Part shown: piece after piece, positions 1 to 7,993 of the stretch | Layout: every line of letters begins with the position of its first letter | How positions within the stretch are numbered: position 1 is the first letter of the stretch | Assembly: GCA_016871725.1 (NCBI GenBank) | Contig: VHCL01000001.1 | Span: 1-64,000, forward strand | Direction: 5' to 3' | From: Verrucomicrobiota bacterium | GTDB lineage: Bacteria; Verrucomicrobiota; Verrucomicrobiia; Opitutales; UBA953 | DNA length: 64,000 nt | The notes under the pieces: model-generated | Database searches by the model: none | Seen by the model: the letters and a program-made list of their open reading frames with translations, nothing else | What the model was told of the DNA's origin: nothing | Position numbers and translations under genes: made by a program

Positions 1-1206
1 GCAGCCCTTGCCGGCGAGCAGGATCGGGAGGTCGTCGTGGTTGTGACGGTCGCCGTCGCCGTTGCCGGAGCCGTAGACGATCATCGAGTGGTCGAGGAGG
101 TTGCCGTCGCCTTCCTTCACCGACTTGAGGCGCTCGAGGAGGTACGCGAGGTGCGTGGCGTGGAAGACGTTGATGTCTTGGATCTTCGCCAGCTTCACCG
201 GGTCATGGCCGTGGTGGGAGATGCTGTGGTGGCCGTCGCGCACGCCGATGAACGGGTACGAACGGTTGCTGCCTTCATTGGCCAGGACGAACGTGGCCAC
301 GCGGGTCGTGTCGGTCTGGAAGGCGAGGACCATCAGGTCGGCGAGCAGGCGCAGGTGTTCGGCGTAGCTCTCCGGGATGCCCTTCGGGATGGGCGCGCCG
401 GCGGGGACCTTGGGCTGGCCGGAAGTGCCGGACTTCTGGATGCGCAGCTCCATCTCGCGCACCGCGGTGAAGTATTCGTCGAGCTTGCGCTGGTCGTCGG
501 CGCCGAGGCGGCCGTTGAGCTCGCGGAAATCCTCGCGGACCGCGTCGAGGACGGACTTCCGCTGGGCGTCGCGGCGCTGGCGTTCGACGTCGGTGCCGGC
601 GCCGAAGAGGCGTTCGAAGATCAGCTTCGGGTTCACTTCCTTCGGCATCGGCTGGGTCGACGAGCGCCAGGAGATGTTGGACTGGTAGATGCAGGAGTAG
701 CCCGAGTCGCAGCCGCCGGCCAGCTTGCTGGCTTCGGTGCCGATCTCGAGGGAGGCGAGGCGCGTGCGGTCACCGATGCGCGACGCGGCGAGCTGGTCGG
801 CCGAGACGCCGGCGCGGATGTTGGCGCCGTCGGTCTTGCGGGGCTGGGCGCCGGTGAGGAAGGCGGCCATCGCGCGGGCGTGGTCGCCGCCGCCGTCGCC
901 GTTGGCGCGGGCCTTGTCGGCCGTGAGGCCGGTGAGCACGGAGAAGTCGGACTTGTGCGCCGCGAGGGGCGCGAGGATCGCCGGGAGCTTGGACGGCAGG
1001 GAGCCTTCGTTGCCGACGCGCCAGCCGTCCATGTTCACGCCGTTGGGGACGTACAGGATCGCCATGCGGTTCGGCGCGGCCTGCTTCACGGGCGTGTTGC
1101 CCGCGGCCCAGCCGGTCTGGACGCCCATCGCCTCGAGCCACGGCAGGGCCATGACGGTGCCCAGTCCCTTGAGGACGGTGCGGCGATGGAGGAGGTCGGA
1201 CGGCAT
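1..1206 (-). CDS. DUF1552 domain protein (3' end outside window)
   Basis: The first 402 codons of a DUF1552 protein are visible and the gene runs off the left edge. The start ATG at 1206 is followed by a twin-arginine-like signal (RRTVLKG, residues 8-14), so export by Tat is likely. The frame stays open to base 1 and contains the family's typical stretches NRMAILYVPNG and GVRDGHHSISHHG. In Planctomycetes and Verrucomicrobia this family is nearly always encoded beside a DUF1592 cytochrome protein, as here, where the upstream gene stops 10 nt before this start. The function is not established. A periplasmic oxidoreductase-type role in polymer degradation is often suspected but is only inference. 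Confidence 0.85.
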   Translation of the reverse strand, partial: MPSDLLHRRTVLKGLGTVMALPWLEAMGVQTGWAAGNTPVKQAAPNRMAILYVPNGVNMDGWRVGNEGSLPSKLPAILAPLAAHKSDFSVLTGLTADKARANGDGGGDHARAMAAFLTGAQPRKTDGANIRAGVSADQLAASRIGDRTRLASLEIGTEASKLAGGCDSGYSCIYQSNISWRSSTQPMPKEVNPKLIFERLFGAGTDVERQRRDAQRKSVLDAVREDFRELNGRLGADDQRKLDEYFTAVREMELRIQKSGTSGQPKVPAGAPIPKGIPESYAEHLRLLADLMVLAFQTDTTRVATFVLANEGSNRSYPFIGVRDGHHSISHHGHDPVKLAKIQDINVFHATHLAYLLERLKSVKEGDGNLLDHSMIVYGSGNGDGDRHNHDDLPILLAGKGC

Positions 1207-1216
1207 GGCGGAGTGC

Positions 1217-3529
1217 TTACTTCTTAAGAGCTTCTGACCCGCTTTCAACCTGAGAGGTTCCCCGGCGGAGGCGGAAAGGATCGCTCTGGACCACGCCCAG
1301 GACGAGGGCCGAGAAACGGCCGTCGGCCTTGAGGGCGGCTTCGGTGATCTTATCGACCGCCGGACCGTCGTAGTAGTCGAGCCCGCGGCCGAGGCCGAAG
1401 GTCAGCAGTTTGGAGGCGAGGTTGCGGACCACCTTCTCGCGGTCGGCGAGGAGGAGCTTCTTCAACTCGCCCGCGCCGGCGAAGGCGCGGCCGTCGGGGA
1501 GCTTGCCGGAAGGGTCGATGGGCTGGCCCTCGTCGCTCTGGCGGAGCTGGCCGACCGCGTCGAACTTCTCGAACGCGAACCCGATGGCGTCCATGCGGGT
1601 GTGGCAGGAGGCGCAGGCCGGGTCGGCGCGGTGCTGCTCCATGCGCTGGCGGAGGTTGCCCTTGAGCGGCTGGCCTTCGAGGGTCGGGACGGAGGGCGGC
1701 GCGGGCGGCGGCGGCGAGCCGAGGATCTGCTCCATGATCCACTTCCCGCGCTTCACCGGGGACGTGCGGGTCGGATTGGAGGTCGCCGTGAGGATCGAAG
1801 CGTGGGTGAGGATGCCGCCGCGTTCGCCCTTGGGGAGCGTCACGCGCACGAAGGGCGAAGGACCGCGGGTGCGCGGGAGGTCGGCCGGAATGCCGTAGAA
1901 CTGGGATAGATTGCGGTCGAGGTAGGTGAAGTCCGCGTCGATCAGGTCGAGCACGCTGCGGTCCTCGCGCACGATCTCGGCGAAGAAGAGCTCGGTCTCC
2001 TTGATCATCGACGTGCGCACCGCGTCGTTGAAGGCCGGGAACATCGTCGGGTCGGGCGAGACCGTGGACAGCTGGCGGAGCTGGAGCCACTGGAGGCCGA
2101 AGCCCTCGGTCAGGTAGCGCGAGCGCGGGTCCTTGAGCAGGCGGCGCGTCTGAGCCTCGAGGTTGGCCGAAAGCTTCTTGGCGTAGGCGAGCTGGAAGAG
2201 CTCGTCGTCGGGCATCGAACCCCAGAGGAAGTAGCTGAGGCGCGAAGCCAGGGCGAACTCGCTGATCGGATGCGCGTCCTTGGCGGTCGGGGCCTCGTCC
2301 TGTTCGGCGCGGAAGATGAACTTCGGCGAAGCGAGCACGACGGCGATCATCGCCTGGGCGCCGGCTTCCCAGCTGCCGCCGCTCTTCTCGCCGTCGAGGA
2401 AGACGCGCACGTAGCGCGTGAGCTCGGCGGGCGTGGCCGGACGGCGGAAGGCCCGGCTGACGAAGGAATTGGCGACGAGGCGGGCGCGGGCTTCGCCGGT
2501 CGCGTTGCCGATGACGACGGCCAGGCGGCGCTGGAGTTCGGTGCGCGTGTCGGTCGGGCCGAGCAGGCGGAGGCGCAGGCCGGAGAGCGTGCGATTGCTG
2601 CCGGTGATCTTCGCGGGCGGGTTGAGCCACTTCAGCGTGAACTCGTGCGGCCCGGCGGTGAGGCGGACCTTGGCTTCGGCGACTTCGGTCTTCTTCACCT
2701 GCTTGAACTGGTAGATCCCGACCTCGCGGCCGTCGACGAGGAAGGCCACCTTCGGGGGCGGATCGCCGGGCGAACCCGTGGAGCGGAGGGCGACCGAGAT
2801 CACGTAGTCGCCGTCGCGGGAGGCCGTCATCGGGCCCGTGAGGGTGGGCGCGGGGTCGAAGTAGCGCTGCTGGCTGTCGCGCTTGCCGCGCGGCAGCATC
2901 TCGATCATCGCGAGGCCCGTGCCTTCGAGTTCGGACGGCTTGGTCGGCATCGCCTTGGCGGCGATGGCCTCGCCCACGGAAAGGAAGCGCTCGAGGTGGA
3001 CGGGCGAGAACGTGAGCACGTCGCCGATGTTGTCGAAGCCGTAGCCCGTGTCGTCGGCCGGGAAGTCGGCGGAGAAGTTCTCGTCGAGGAAACAGAGGTC
3101 GCGGATCGTGTGGTTGAACTCCGCGCGGTTGAGGCGGCGGATGGTCACGTCGCCCGGATCGGGCTTCGCCTTGGCGATGGCGGCGGCGAGCAGCTGGTGG
3201 ACGGCCGTCTGGAGGCGCTCGACCTCGGCGGGGGACGGACGGGTCTTCTTCTTGGCCGGAGGCATCTCGCCGGAGGTGACCTGGTTGACCACCTCGCGCC
3301 AGATGCGCTGGTCGCGGAAGAAACGGGCGTCGTCCTTGAAGGCCTCGAGGTTGAGGTGGCCCTTCTCGAGCTCGGCGTCGTGGCACTCGTAGCAGTACTT
3401 GTCCAGGAACGGCACGACGTCCTTCTGGAAGTCCTGGGCCGCGGCGGGGGTGACGCCGACGCAGGCCATCGCCCCGAAGAGGGAGACAATCGGGGAAGGC
3501 CAAACGTGGCGTAGGGCCGGGGGCAGCAT
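1217..3529 (-). CDS. Planctomycete-type cytochrome protein, DUF1587/1592/1588/1585
   Basis: This 770-residue exported protein has an N-terminal signal peptide ending near AAAQ (residue 32). It then has a haem c site CYECH (residues 46-50) in the PSCyt-like domain and a second CxxCH, CASCH (639-643), in the C-terminal DUF1588/DUF1585 part. The middle fits DUF1587, a carbohydrate-binding-like segment (about 230-320), and DUF1595/DUF1592. Such proteins are abundant in Planctomycetes and Verrucomicrobia, and periplasmic electron transfer is the likely role. It is the first gene of a two-gene operon with the DUF1552 gene and diverges from the type II secretion operon. The ATG at 3529 gives a good signal peptide. 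The domain calls come from pattern recognition only. Confidence 0.88.
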   Translation of the reverse strand: MLPPALRHVWPSPIVSLFGAMACVGVTPAAAQDFQKDVVPFLDKYCYECHDAELEKGHLNLEAFKDDARFFRDQRIWREVVNQVTSGEMPPAKKKTRPSPAEVERLQTAVHQLLAAAIAKAKPDPGDVTIRRLNRAEFNHTIRDLCFLDENFSADFPADDTGYGFDNIGDVLTFSPVHLERFLSVGEAIAAKAMPTKPSELEGTGLAMIEMLPRGKRDSQQRYFDPAPTLTGPMTASRDGDYVISVALRSTGSPGDPPPKVAFLVDGREVGIYQFKQVKKTEVAEAKVRLTAGPHEFTLKWLNPPAKITGSNRTLSGLRLRLLGPTDTRTELQRRLAVVIGNATGEARARLVANSFVSRAFRRPATPAELTRYVRVFLDGEKSGGSWEAGAQAMIAVVLASPKFIFRAEQDEAPTAKDAHPISEFALASRLSYFLWGSMPDDELFQLAYAKKLSANLEAQTRRLLKDPRSRYLTEGFGLQWLQLRQLSTVSPDPTMFPAFNDAVRTSMIKETELFFAEIVREDRSVLDLIDADFTYLDRNLSQFYGIPADLPRTRGPSPFVRVTLPKGERGGILTHASILTATSNPTRTSPVKRGKWIMEQILGSPPPPAPPSVPTLEGQPLKGNLRQRMEQHRADPACASCHTRMDAIGFAFEKFDAVGQLRQSDEGQPIDPSGKLPDGRAFAGAGELKKLLLADREKVVRNLASKLLTFGLGRGLDYYDGPAVDKITEAALKADGRFSALVLGVVQSDPFRLRRGTSQVESGSEALKK

Positions 3530-3811
3530 GCGTCATTAAAGACAAAACCGACGCCCCAAGGTTGCAAACCAAAGGCCCAAACCGTCAAAAAATTGTAAAT
3601 TATTGGTAAAAATGCGTAAATGCTTGGGGTTTAATTGATTATAATCGAAAAAGGCCCGTTTTAAGGGGTTTTAGGAGGGAGAACGGGCAAAGCCCCCCAT
3701 GAACGGGGGTTAGGCCTCGATTCTAAGCCCGGCGCCCGCCAAGATTGGGCACATAATTGGCAACCTAAGCTTCCGCTTGGTGTTTCAAGGATACCCCTTA
3801 CCTGCAATCAG
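3530..3811. promoter_or_regulatory. Divergent, AT-rich intergenic region with a hairpin-rich segment
   Basis: This 282-base spacer separates the divergent DUF1592 and type II secretion operons and must hold both promoters. The part at 3580-3660 is strikingly AT-rich for this genome. From 3655 to 3709 there are two stems: CCCGTT (3655-3660) pairs with AACGGG (3682-3687), and CCCCC (3694-3698) pairs with GGGGG (3705-3709). The second stem is not followed by a T run in either direction, so it is not a simple terminator. It may be a structured leader of the plus-strand operon. I could not identify a known riboswitch class or convincing -35/-10 boxes. Confidence 0.4.
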
Positions 3812-4471
3812 ATGCGTCCCCTTACCCGACCCACCTCAGCCCTGCTCATGGCGGCGATCCTGGGCGGCCTGCCGGCCCTGGCCTTGGACCTCGAAGGACT
3901 GGCCAAGAATTCGCCGTTCGGCGGCACCGGCGCGGCGGCCGGACCGGGCGCGGCCCCGAGCTCCTTGGAGTTCCGCGGCATGTACCGCGAAGGCGGCGTG
4001 AACTATTACAGCATCTATAATACCCAGACCAAGCAGTCGAGCTGGGTGGCCGAAGGCGAAGCGCCGTCGACGAACGTCCCCGTCGTGATCAAGGGCTTCG
4101 ACGCCGTGAACGAGACCCTCAACGTCGACAACGGCGGCCAGCCCCAGCAGATGGCGCTGCACCAGGCCGTCGTCGTGACCTACAAAGGCCCGAGCCCGGC
4201 GCAGCTGGCGGCCGTGTCCGCCGCGGCGGCCCCGGCGACGAGCGTCGGCGCGCCCTCGTTCGGCGGCGGCCCGCAGAACCTCACCCCCGAGCAGGTCGAA
4301 GCCTTCCGCGCGCAGATGCGCGAACGTTTCGGCAAGCGGGGACCGGACGGCGCCAACGGCGGGAGCGACGGCCGCAGCCGCGGTCCGGACGCGAGCAACG
4401 GCCGGACGAGCAAGACCCCCGCGCCGGACGCGACCACCGCCAAGCCGCCGAAGACCCCCAAGGTCCGCTGA
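3812..4471 (+). CDS. Exported GspC/PilP-like protein at head of T2SS operon
   Basis: This 219-residue protein has a signal peptide or N-terminal anchor (residues 1-24) and a compact domain at about 50-130. The last third (about 165-219) is a low-complexity tail rich in Gly, Asp, Lys and Pro. The core pattern (EFRGMYREGGVNYY, WVAEGE, VVIKGF, LNVDNGG) looks like the short beta-sandwich homology region of GspC or PilP, which links the inner-membrane platform to the secretin. It sits 10 nt upstream of gspG, and no other gspC is present. I infer that it fills the GspC role. The similarity is structural pattern only, so an unrelated secretion accessory protein remains possible. Confidence 0.5.
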   Translation: MRPLTRPTSALLMAAILGGLPALALDLEGLAKNSPFGGTGAAAGPGAAPSSLEFRGMYREGGVNYYSIYNTQTKQSSWVAEGEAPSTNVPVVIKGFDAVNETLNVDNGGQPQQMALHQAVVVTYKGPSPAQLAAVSAAAAPATSVGAPSFGGGPQNLTPEQVEAFRAQMRERFGKRGPDGANGGSDGRSRGPDASNGRTSKTPAPDATTAKPPKTPKVR

Positions 4472-4481
4472 TCTTCCCTCC

Positions 4482-4928
4482 ATGACCACCGTCCAGAAAA
4501 CCACCGCCCGCCGTCTCCGCAAGGGCTTCACCCTGCTCGAGATCCTGATCGCCGTCGCGATCGTCGGCATGCTCGTCGGCCTCGCCGTCACGAACACCGA
4601 CAAGATCCTCGGCCAGAGCCAGGAAGGCGTCGCCAAGCTGTTCGTGAACGAATCGCTGAAGACCTCGCTCGTGCGCTACCGCATCGACCTCGGCGACTAC
4701 CCGTCGACCGAGGAAGGCATCAAGGCCCTCATCAGCGCGCCGGAAGGCAAGGCCGACAAGTGGCGCGGACCTTACATGGAAGCCAAGGGCGGGCGCGCGC
4801 CGCTCGACCCGTGGAACCAGGAATACCAGTACCGCTACCCGGGCACCAAGAACACCGAGAGCTACGACCTGTTCTCGATGGGCCGAGACAAGAAGCCGGA
4901 CACCGAAGACGACATCGGCAACTGGTGA
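4482..4928 (+). CDS. gspG: Type II secretion major pseudopilin GspG
   Basis: This 148-residue protein carries a class III prepilin leader cleaved at G15|F16. The mature N-terminus is FTLLEILIAVAIVGM with the essential Glu at mature position 5. The C-terminal half has the GspG pattern, with YPSTEEG, W(R)GPYM, DPW and YDLFSMGRD followed by an Asp-rich calcium-binding end. GspG is the major subunit of the periplasmic pseudopilus that drives substrates through the secretin. It starts the chain gspG-H-I-J-K-L-M, and its TGA overlaps the GTG of the next gene. Its length is typical. Confidence 0.95.
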   Translation: MTTVQKTTARRLRKGFTLLEILIAVAIVGMLVGLAVTNTDKILGQSQEGVAKLFVNESLKTSLVRYRIDLGDYPSTEEGIKALISAPEGKADKWRGPYMEAKGGRAPLDPWNQEYQYRYPGTKNTESYDLFSMGRDKKPDTEDDIGNW

Positions 4929-5467
4929 AGCCGGACGCGCAGCATCGATCCGGCCAGCCGGAGCGCCGCGGCTTCACCTTGCTGGAGACGCTGCTCGTCC
5001 TCGGCCTGATCAGCATGCTCGCGGCCGTGCTCGTGGGCGGCTCGGCGCAGCTCCTCAAGGGCACCGCGCGTTCGGACCCCGAGGACGCGTTGCTGGCGCT
5101 GCTGCAGACCCTGCGCCGGCAGGCCGTCGAACGCGGCCAGGTCCTCGAGCTCTTCCCGGGCGAATCCTCCGCCGAGGACGGCCCGGATTTCACCTGGACG
5201 TTCGAGCACGCGCCGGAAGACGCCGAACCGCACGAGGAGAGGCTCCCCAAGGCGGAAGGCGTCACCGTCAAGATCCTCGCGCCCGAGACCACCGGGGCGA
5301 TCCTGCTCGGCGGCGTGGCTTCGGAGGAACCGCTCGCCCGCCTGCGCTTCTATCCCGACGGCACGTGCGACCGCGTGCGCCTGGACATCCGCCGCAACGA
5401 GGAACGCCGCCTCGTGCCCATCGACCCCCTCACCTGCGCGCCCTTGCCGGCGATCGACGCCAGATGA
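4925..5467 (+). CDS. gspH: Type II secretion minor pseudopilin GspH-like
   Basis: This predicted 180-residue minor pseudopilin has a leader cleaved at G16|F17 and continues FTLLETLLVLGLISM, with Glu at mature position 5. I placed the start at GTG 4925 because it overlaps the gspG stop by 4 nt (GTGA) and gives a leader of normal length. A longer open frame to 4760 runs through gspG and was rejected. Minor pseudopilins H, I, J and K form the tip of the pseudopilus. The H assignment rests mainly on gene order, since the globular domain is poorly conserved. Confidence 0.8.
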   Translation: MKPDAQHRSGQPERRGFTLLETLLVLGLISMLAAVLVGGSAQLLKGTARSDPEDALLALLQTLRRQAVERGQVLELFPGESSAEDGPDFTWTFEHAPEDAEPHEERLPKAEGVTVKILAPETTGAILLGGVASEEPLARLRFYPDGTCDRVRLDIRRNEERRLVPIDPLTCAPLPAIDAR

Positions 5468-6111
5468 GCCGCCGCGGCTTCACCCTCATCGAAGTGCTCA
5501 TGAGCCTCGCGATCTTCGCGCTGGCCGCCGTGAGCCTGGGCGCCGCGTATTCGAACGTCCTCATGAGCCGCCTCGCGCTCAAGCAGGACGAACAGCGGCT
5601 CGACGACCAGGCCCGCTGCCGCGCGGCGCTGCTCGAGACCCCGGGCTTCGACGACGTCGAGTCCGGCGGCGAGATCTACCTGCCGGGCGGACGCAAGGCG
5701 ACCTGGCAGGGCAAGATCGAGGCGACCTCCGTCAGCGACCTCTTCGCCGTGCAGCTGACCGCGGAGATCGAACCGCCGGACGGCGGCGAAGCCGAGGAAT
5801 TCACCGAGACGCGCATGCTCCTGCGGCCGACGTGGTCGATCCCCGCGGACCGGCAGAAGATCCGCGACGAGGCCCGGCAGCGGCTCCTCCAGGAACGCGG
5901 CTACCAGGAAGCCGACGGCAATTCCGCGTTCATCAGCGCGCCCACGCGCGGCAAGAAACTCGTCCCCTCCAACCCCGGCGCCAAGGGCGCGGCCGCGCGG
6001 CCGCCCGCCTCGACGGCGCCGGCGGGCAGAGGAGCGACGCCCGGCAAAGGCGCGCCCGCGCCCACCAACCGTCCCGCGGCCCCGGCCCCCGCGCCGCGAC
6101 CCGCCCAATGA
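5464..6111 (+). CDS. gspI: Type II secretion minor pseudopilin GspI-like
   Basis: This 215-residue protein begins MSRRGFTLIEVLMSLAIFAL, with the prepilin peptidase site at G5|F6 and Glu at mature position 5. ATG 5464 overlaps the gspH stop (ATGA). Compared with classical GspI (about 120-130 residues) it has an unusual C-terminal extension from about residue 155. This extension is rich in Pro, Ala and Gly and looks like a disordered tail. The I assignment follows from gene order and the short leader. Its likely partners are GspJ and GspK at the pseudopilus tip. Confidence 0.82.
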   Translation: MSRRGFTLIEVLMSLAIFALAAVSLGAAYSNVLMSRLALKQDEQRLDDQARCRAALLETPGFDDVESGGEIYLPGGRKATWQGKIEATSVSDLFAVQLTAEIEPPDGGEAEEFTETRMLLRPTWSIPADRQKIRDEARQRLLQERGYQEADGNSAFISAPTRGKKLVPSNPGAKGAAARPPASTAPAGRGATPGKGAPAPTNRPAAPAPAPRPAQ

Positions 6112-6752
6112 GCCGCGGCCGGCTCCATCGCGGCTTCTCGCTGCTCGAGATGCTCGTCTCGCTCGCCCTGCTCGGGATCCTGATGGTCACGCTGAACACC
6201 TTCCTGTTCTCCATGAGCGAACTGTGGGGCGGCGGCCGCGACCAGCGGCTCTTCGACCAGCACGCGCGCGCCGCGACGGCGCTCGTGCGCCGGGCCTTCG
6301 CGGAGGCGACGCTCGGCCCCGGCGCCTCGGGCGTCGCGCTCCGGGACGTCGACAACGGCTCCGGCACGACCGAGCCGCGGCTGGGGTTCCTCCTCCCCGA
6401 CGCCGGCCGGCTCGCCGACTGGCCGGAAGCGCCGCTGCCCGACGTGGACTTCAACGTCTTCGTCGAGGAAGGCCGCGGGCTCGTCTTCCAATGGCAGTCG
6501 CGCCTCGAGCTCGAGCGCGACCTCACCGACCGGCACGAGACCGTCATCAGCCCGTTCGTGACCGGCCTGAAGTTCGAATACTACGACCCTGAGCTCAAGA
6601 CGTGGACCATCGAGGACGAGCCCGTGCAGGAGCCCGCCAGCACCACCTGGCGCAAGCCCGCGCGCGTGCACCTCGTCTTCGAGCGCGGCGCGCTCAAGGC
6701 CACCAAGGTCATCGACCTCCCCATCAAGCGCTCCGGCGCCACCGCCCCATGA
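6108..6752 (+). CDS. gspJ: Type II secretion minor pseudopilin GspJ-like
   Basis: This 214-residue minor pseudopilin has a leader processed at G9|F10 (HRGFSLLEMLVSLALLGI) and Glu at mature position 5. The length and the beta-rich C-terminal part (GLKFEYYDPELKTW, VHLVF) match GspJ. The ATG at 6108 overlaps the gspI stop by 4 nt, and the gene's own stop overlaps the gspK start, so translation is probably coupled along the operon. In characterised systems GspJ binds GspI and GspK to start pseudopilus assembly. Confidence 0.85.
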   Translation: MSRGRLHRGFSLLEMLVSLALLGILMVTLNTFLFSMSELWGGGRDQRLFDQHARAATALVRRAFAEATLGPGASGVALRDVDNGSGTTEPRLGFLLPDAGRLADWPEAPLPDVDFNVFVEEGRGLVFQWQSRLELERDLTDRHETVISPFVTGLKFEYYDPELKTWTIEDEPVQEPASTTWRKPARVHLVFERGALKATKVIDLPIKRSGATAP

Positions 6753-7993
6753 AGCGTCGCCGCGGCTCCGTCATCATCGTCGTCCTCGTGCTGATCACGC
6801 TGGCCTCGCTGCTGCTGGCCCGGTTCATGGAGGACAACTCGCTGGAGCTCTCGCTCGCCACGCGCGAAGCGGACCGCCGCCGCCTGCGGGCGGACGCGCA
6901 GAGCGAGCTCGAGCTGGCCCTGGCGGTCATCGCCGAGATCCGCGCGATCGACCTGAACAAGGTGCACGCGCCGAGCCAGGGCTTCGACGACCCGCACGCC
7001 TACGCCGGCTTCCCGCCGCGCGACGGCCTCACGGTCCAGTTCGAATACGAGGACGAGTCGGCCAAGCTGCCGCTGAGCGTGCTCACCAAGAACGACCTCA
7101 TCCAGCTCCTCTATTCGCTGGGCATGGAGCAGCGCGACGCCGAGCGCGCCGCGGACGCCATCGTGGCCTGGCAGAGCAAGTCCTACGAATCGCTCGAGGA
7201 GGAGGCCTCGGACGCCGCCTACCAGCGCGCGACGCTCTCGTTCCGGCCCGCGCGCCGGCCGATCCGCAGCTTCGAGGAGTTCCGCAGCATCGGGGTCGCC
7301 AAGGAGCTGTTCTTCGACGCGAGCGGGCGGCCGACGCCGATCTTCCAGGCGTTCAAGGCGTGCGTGAGCCTGTACACCTTCCCGCAGGCCAACATCAACA
7401 CCGCCTCGGACGCCGTGCTCCTCTCGCAGGGCCTGGACGAGAACCAGCTGGCGCTCATCCGCGAGCGCCAGAACGAGCTGGGCCGGCGCATCGTCGGCAC
7501 CCCGCCCTACTTCCGCGTCACCGACGAAGTCCGCCGGCTCATCGGCGGAGGCGCCCCCCTGCAGAAGTTCGACGACGAGATCATCCTCATGTGGGTGCGC
7601 GTGACCGTGAAGGAAGGCCTCGCCAAGTGCCGCGTCAGCGCGCTGGTGGCCATCCGGGAGGACGTCGCCTACCCCAGCGCGGCGGCCAACCCGGACACCA
7701 ACCCGGACGTCGGCCTGAACGGACGCTCCGCGACGGCCACGATCCCGCGGACGACGGGAACCTCGACAGCCGCCCCGCGGTCTGCTACGAGAACCCCCAC
7801 CCCTTACCTCACCCCCGGCATCGAACCGCCCGCCACCCTGGGCAAGTCGACCACGAGCGGCCGCGTGGCCAGCAACACGATCGCCTACCCCTTCCAGATC
7901 CTCGCCTGGGAGGAAGACAACGGCGCTCCGCCCGAGCCGAAGCCCCTCGCCGACCATTCCGACCCCGCGGCCCCGCCGCCCCCCACCAAATGA
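6749..7993 (+). CDS. gspK: Type II secretion pseudopilin GspK
   Basis: This 414-residue protein starts MKRRRGSVIIVVLVLITLAS. It has a very short basic leader cut after G6 and, as is normal for GspK, no Glu at mature position 5. The large periplasmic domain contains FPQANINTASDAVL, a helix-hairpin-like segment found in GspK proteins. The region after about residue 330 is rich in Thr, Pro and Ala and looks unstructured. GspK is the largest minor pseudopilin and caps the pseudopilus. The gene overlaps both neighbours by 4 nt. Confidence 0.9.
   Translation: MKRRRGSVIIVVLVLITLASLLLARFMEDNSLELSLATREADRRRLRADAQSELELALAVIAEIRAIDLNKVHAPSQGFDDPHAYAGFPPRDGLTVQFEYEDESAKLPLSVLTKNDLIQLLYSLGMEQRDAERAADAIVAWQSKSYESLEEEASDAAYQRATLSFRPARRPIRSFEEFRSIGVAKELFFDASGRPTPIFQAFKACVSLYTFPQANINTASDAVLLSQGLDENQLALIRERQNELGRRIVGTPPYFRVTDEVRRLIGGGAPLQKFDDEIILMWVRVTVKEGLAKCRVSALVAIREDVAYPSAAANPDTNPDVGLNGRSATATIPRTTGTSTAAPRSATRTPTPYLTPGIEPPATLGKSTTSGRVASNTIAYPFQILAWEEDNGAPPEPKPLADHSDPAAPPPPTK

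Noticed and set aside
1350-3572. A 740-codon frame overlapping the DUF1592 gene on the same strand
   Set aside because: It is the wrong frame: its translation is Arg/Pro/Ala repeats, whereas the neighbouring frame shows haem motifs and a signal peptide.
3682-3716. A c-di-GMP-I riboswitch suggested by GGGCAAAGCC
   Set aside because: The companion helix and the downstream conserved GGnAGCCGGGUU-type receptor are not found, so only a generic hairpin region is reported.
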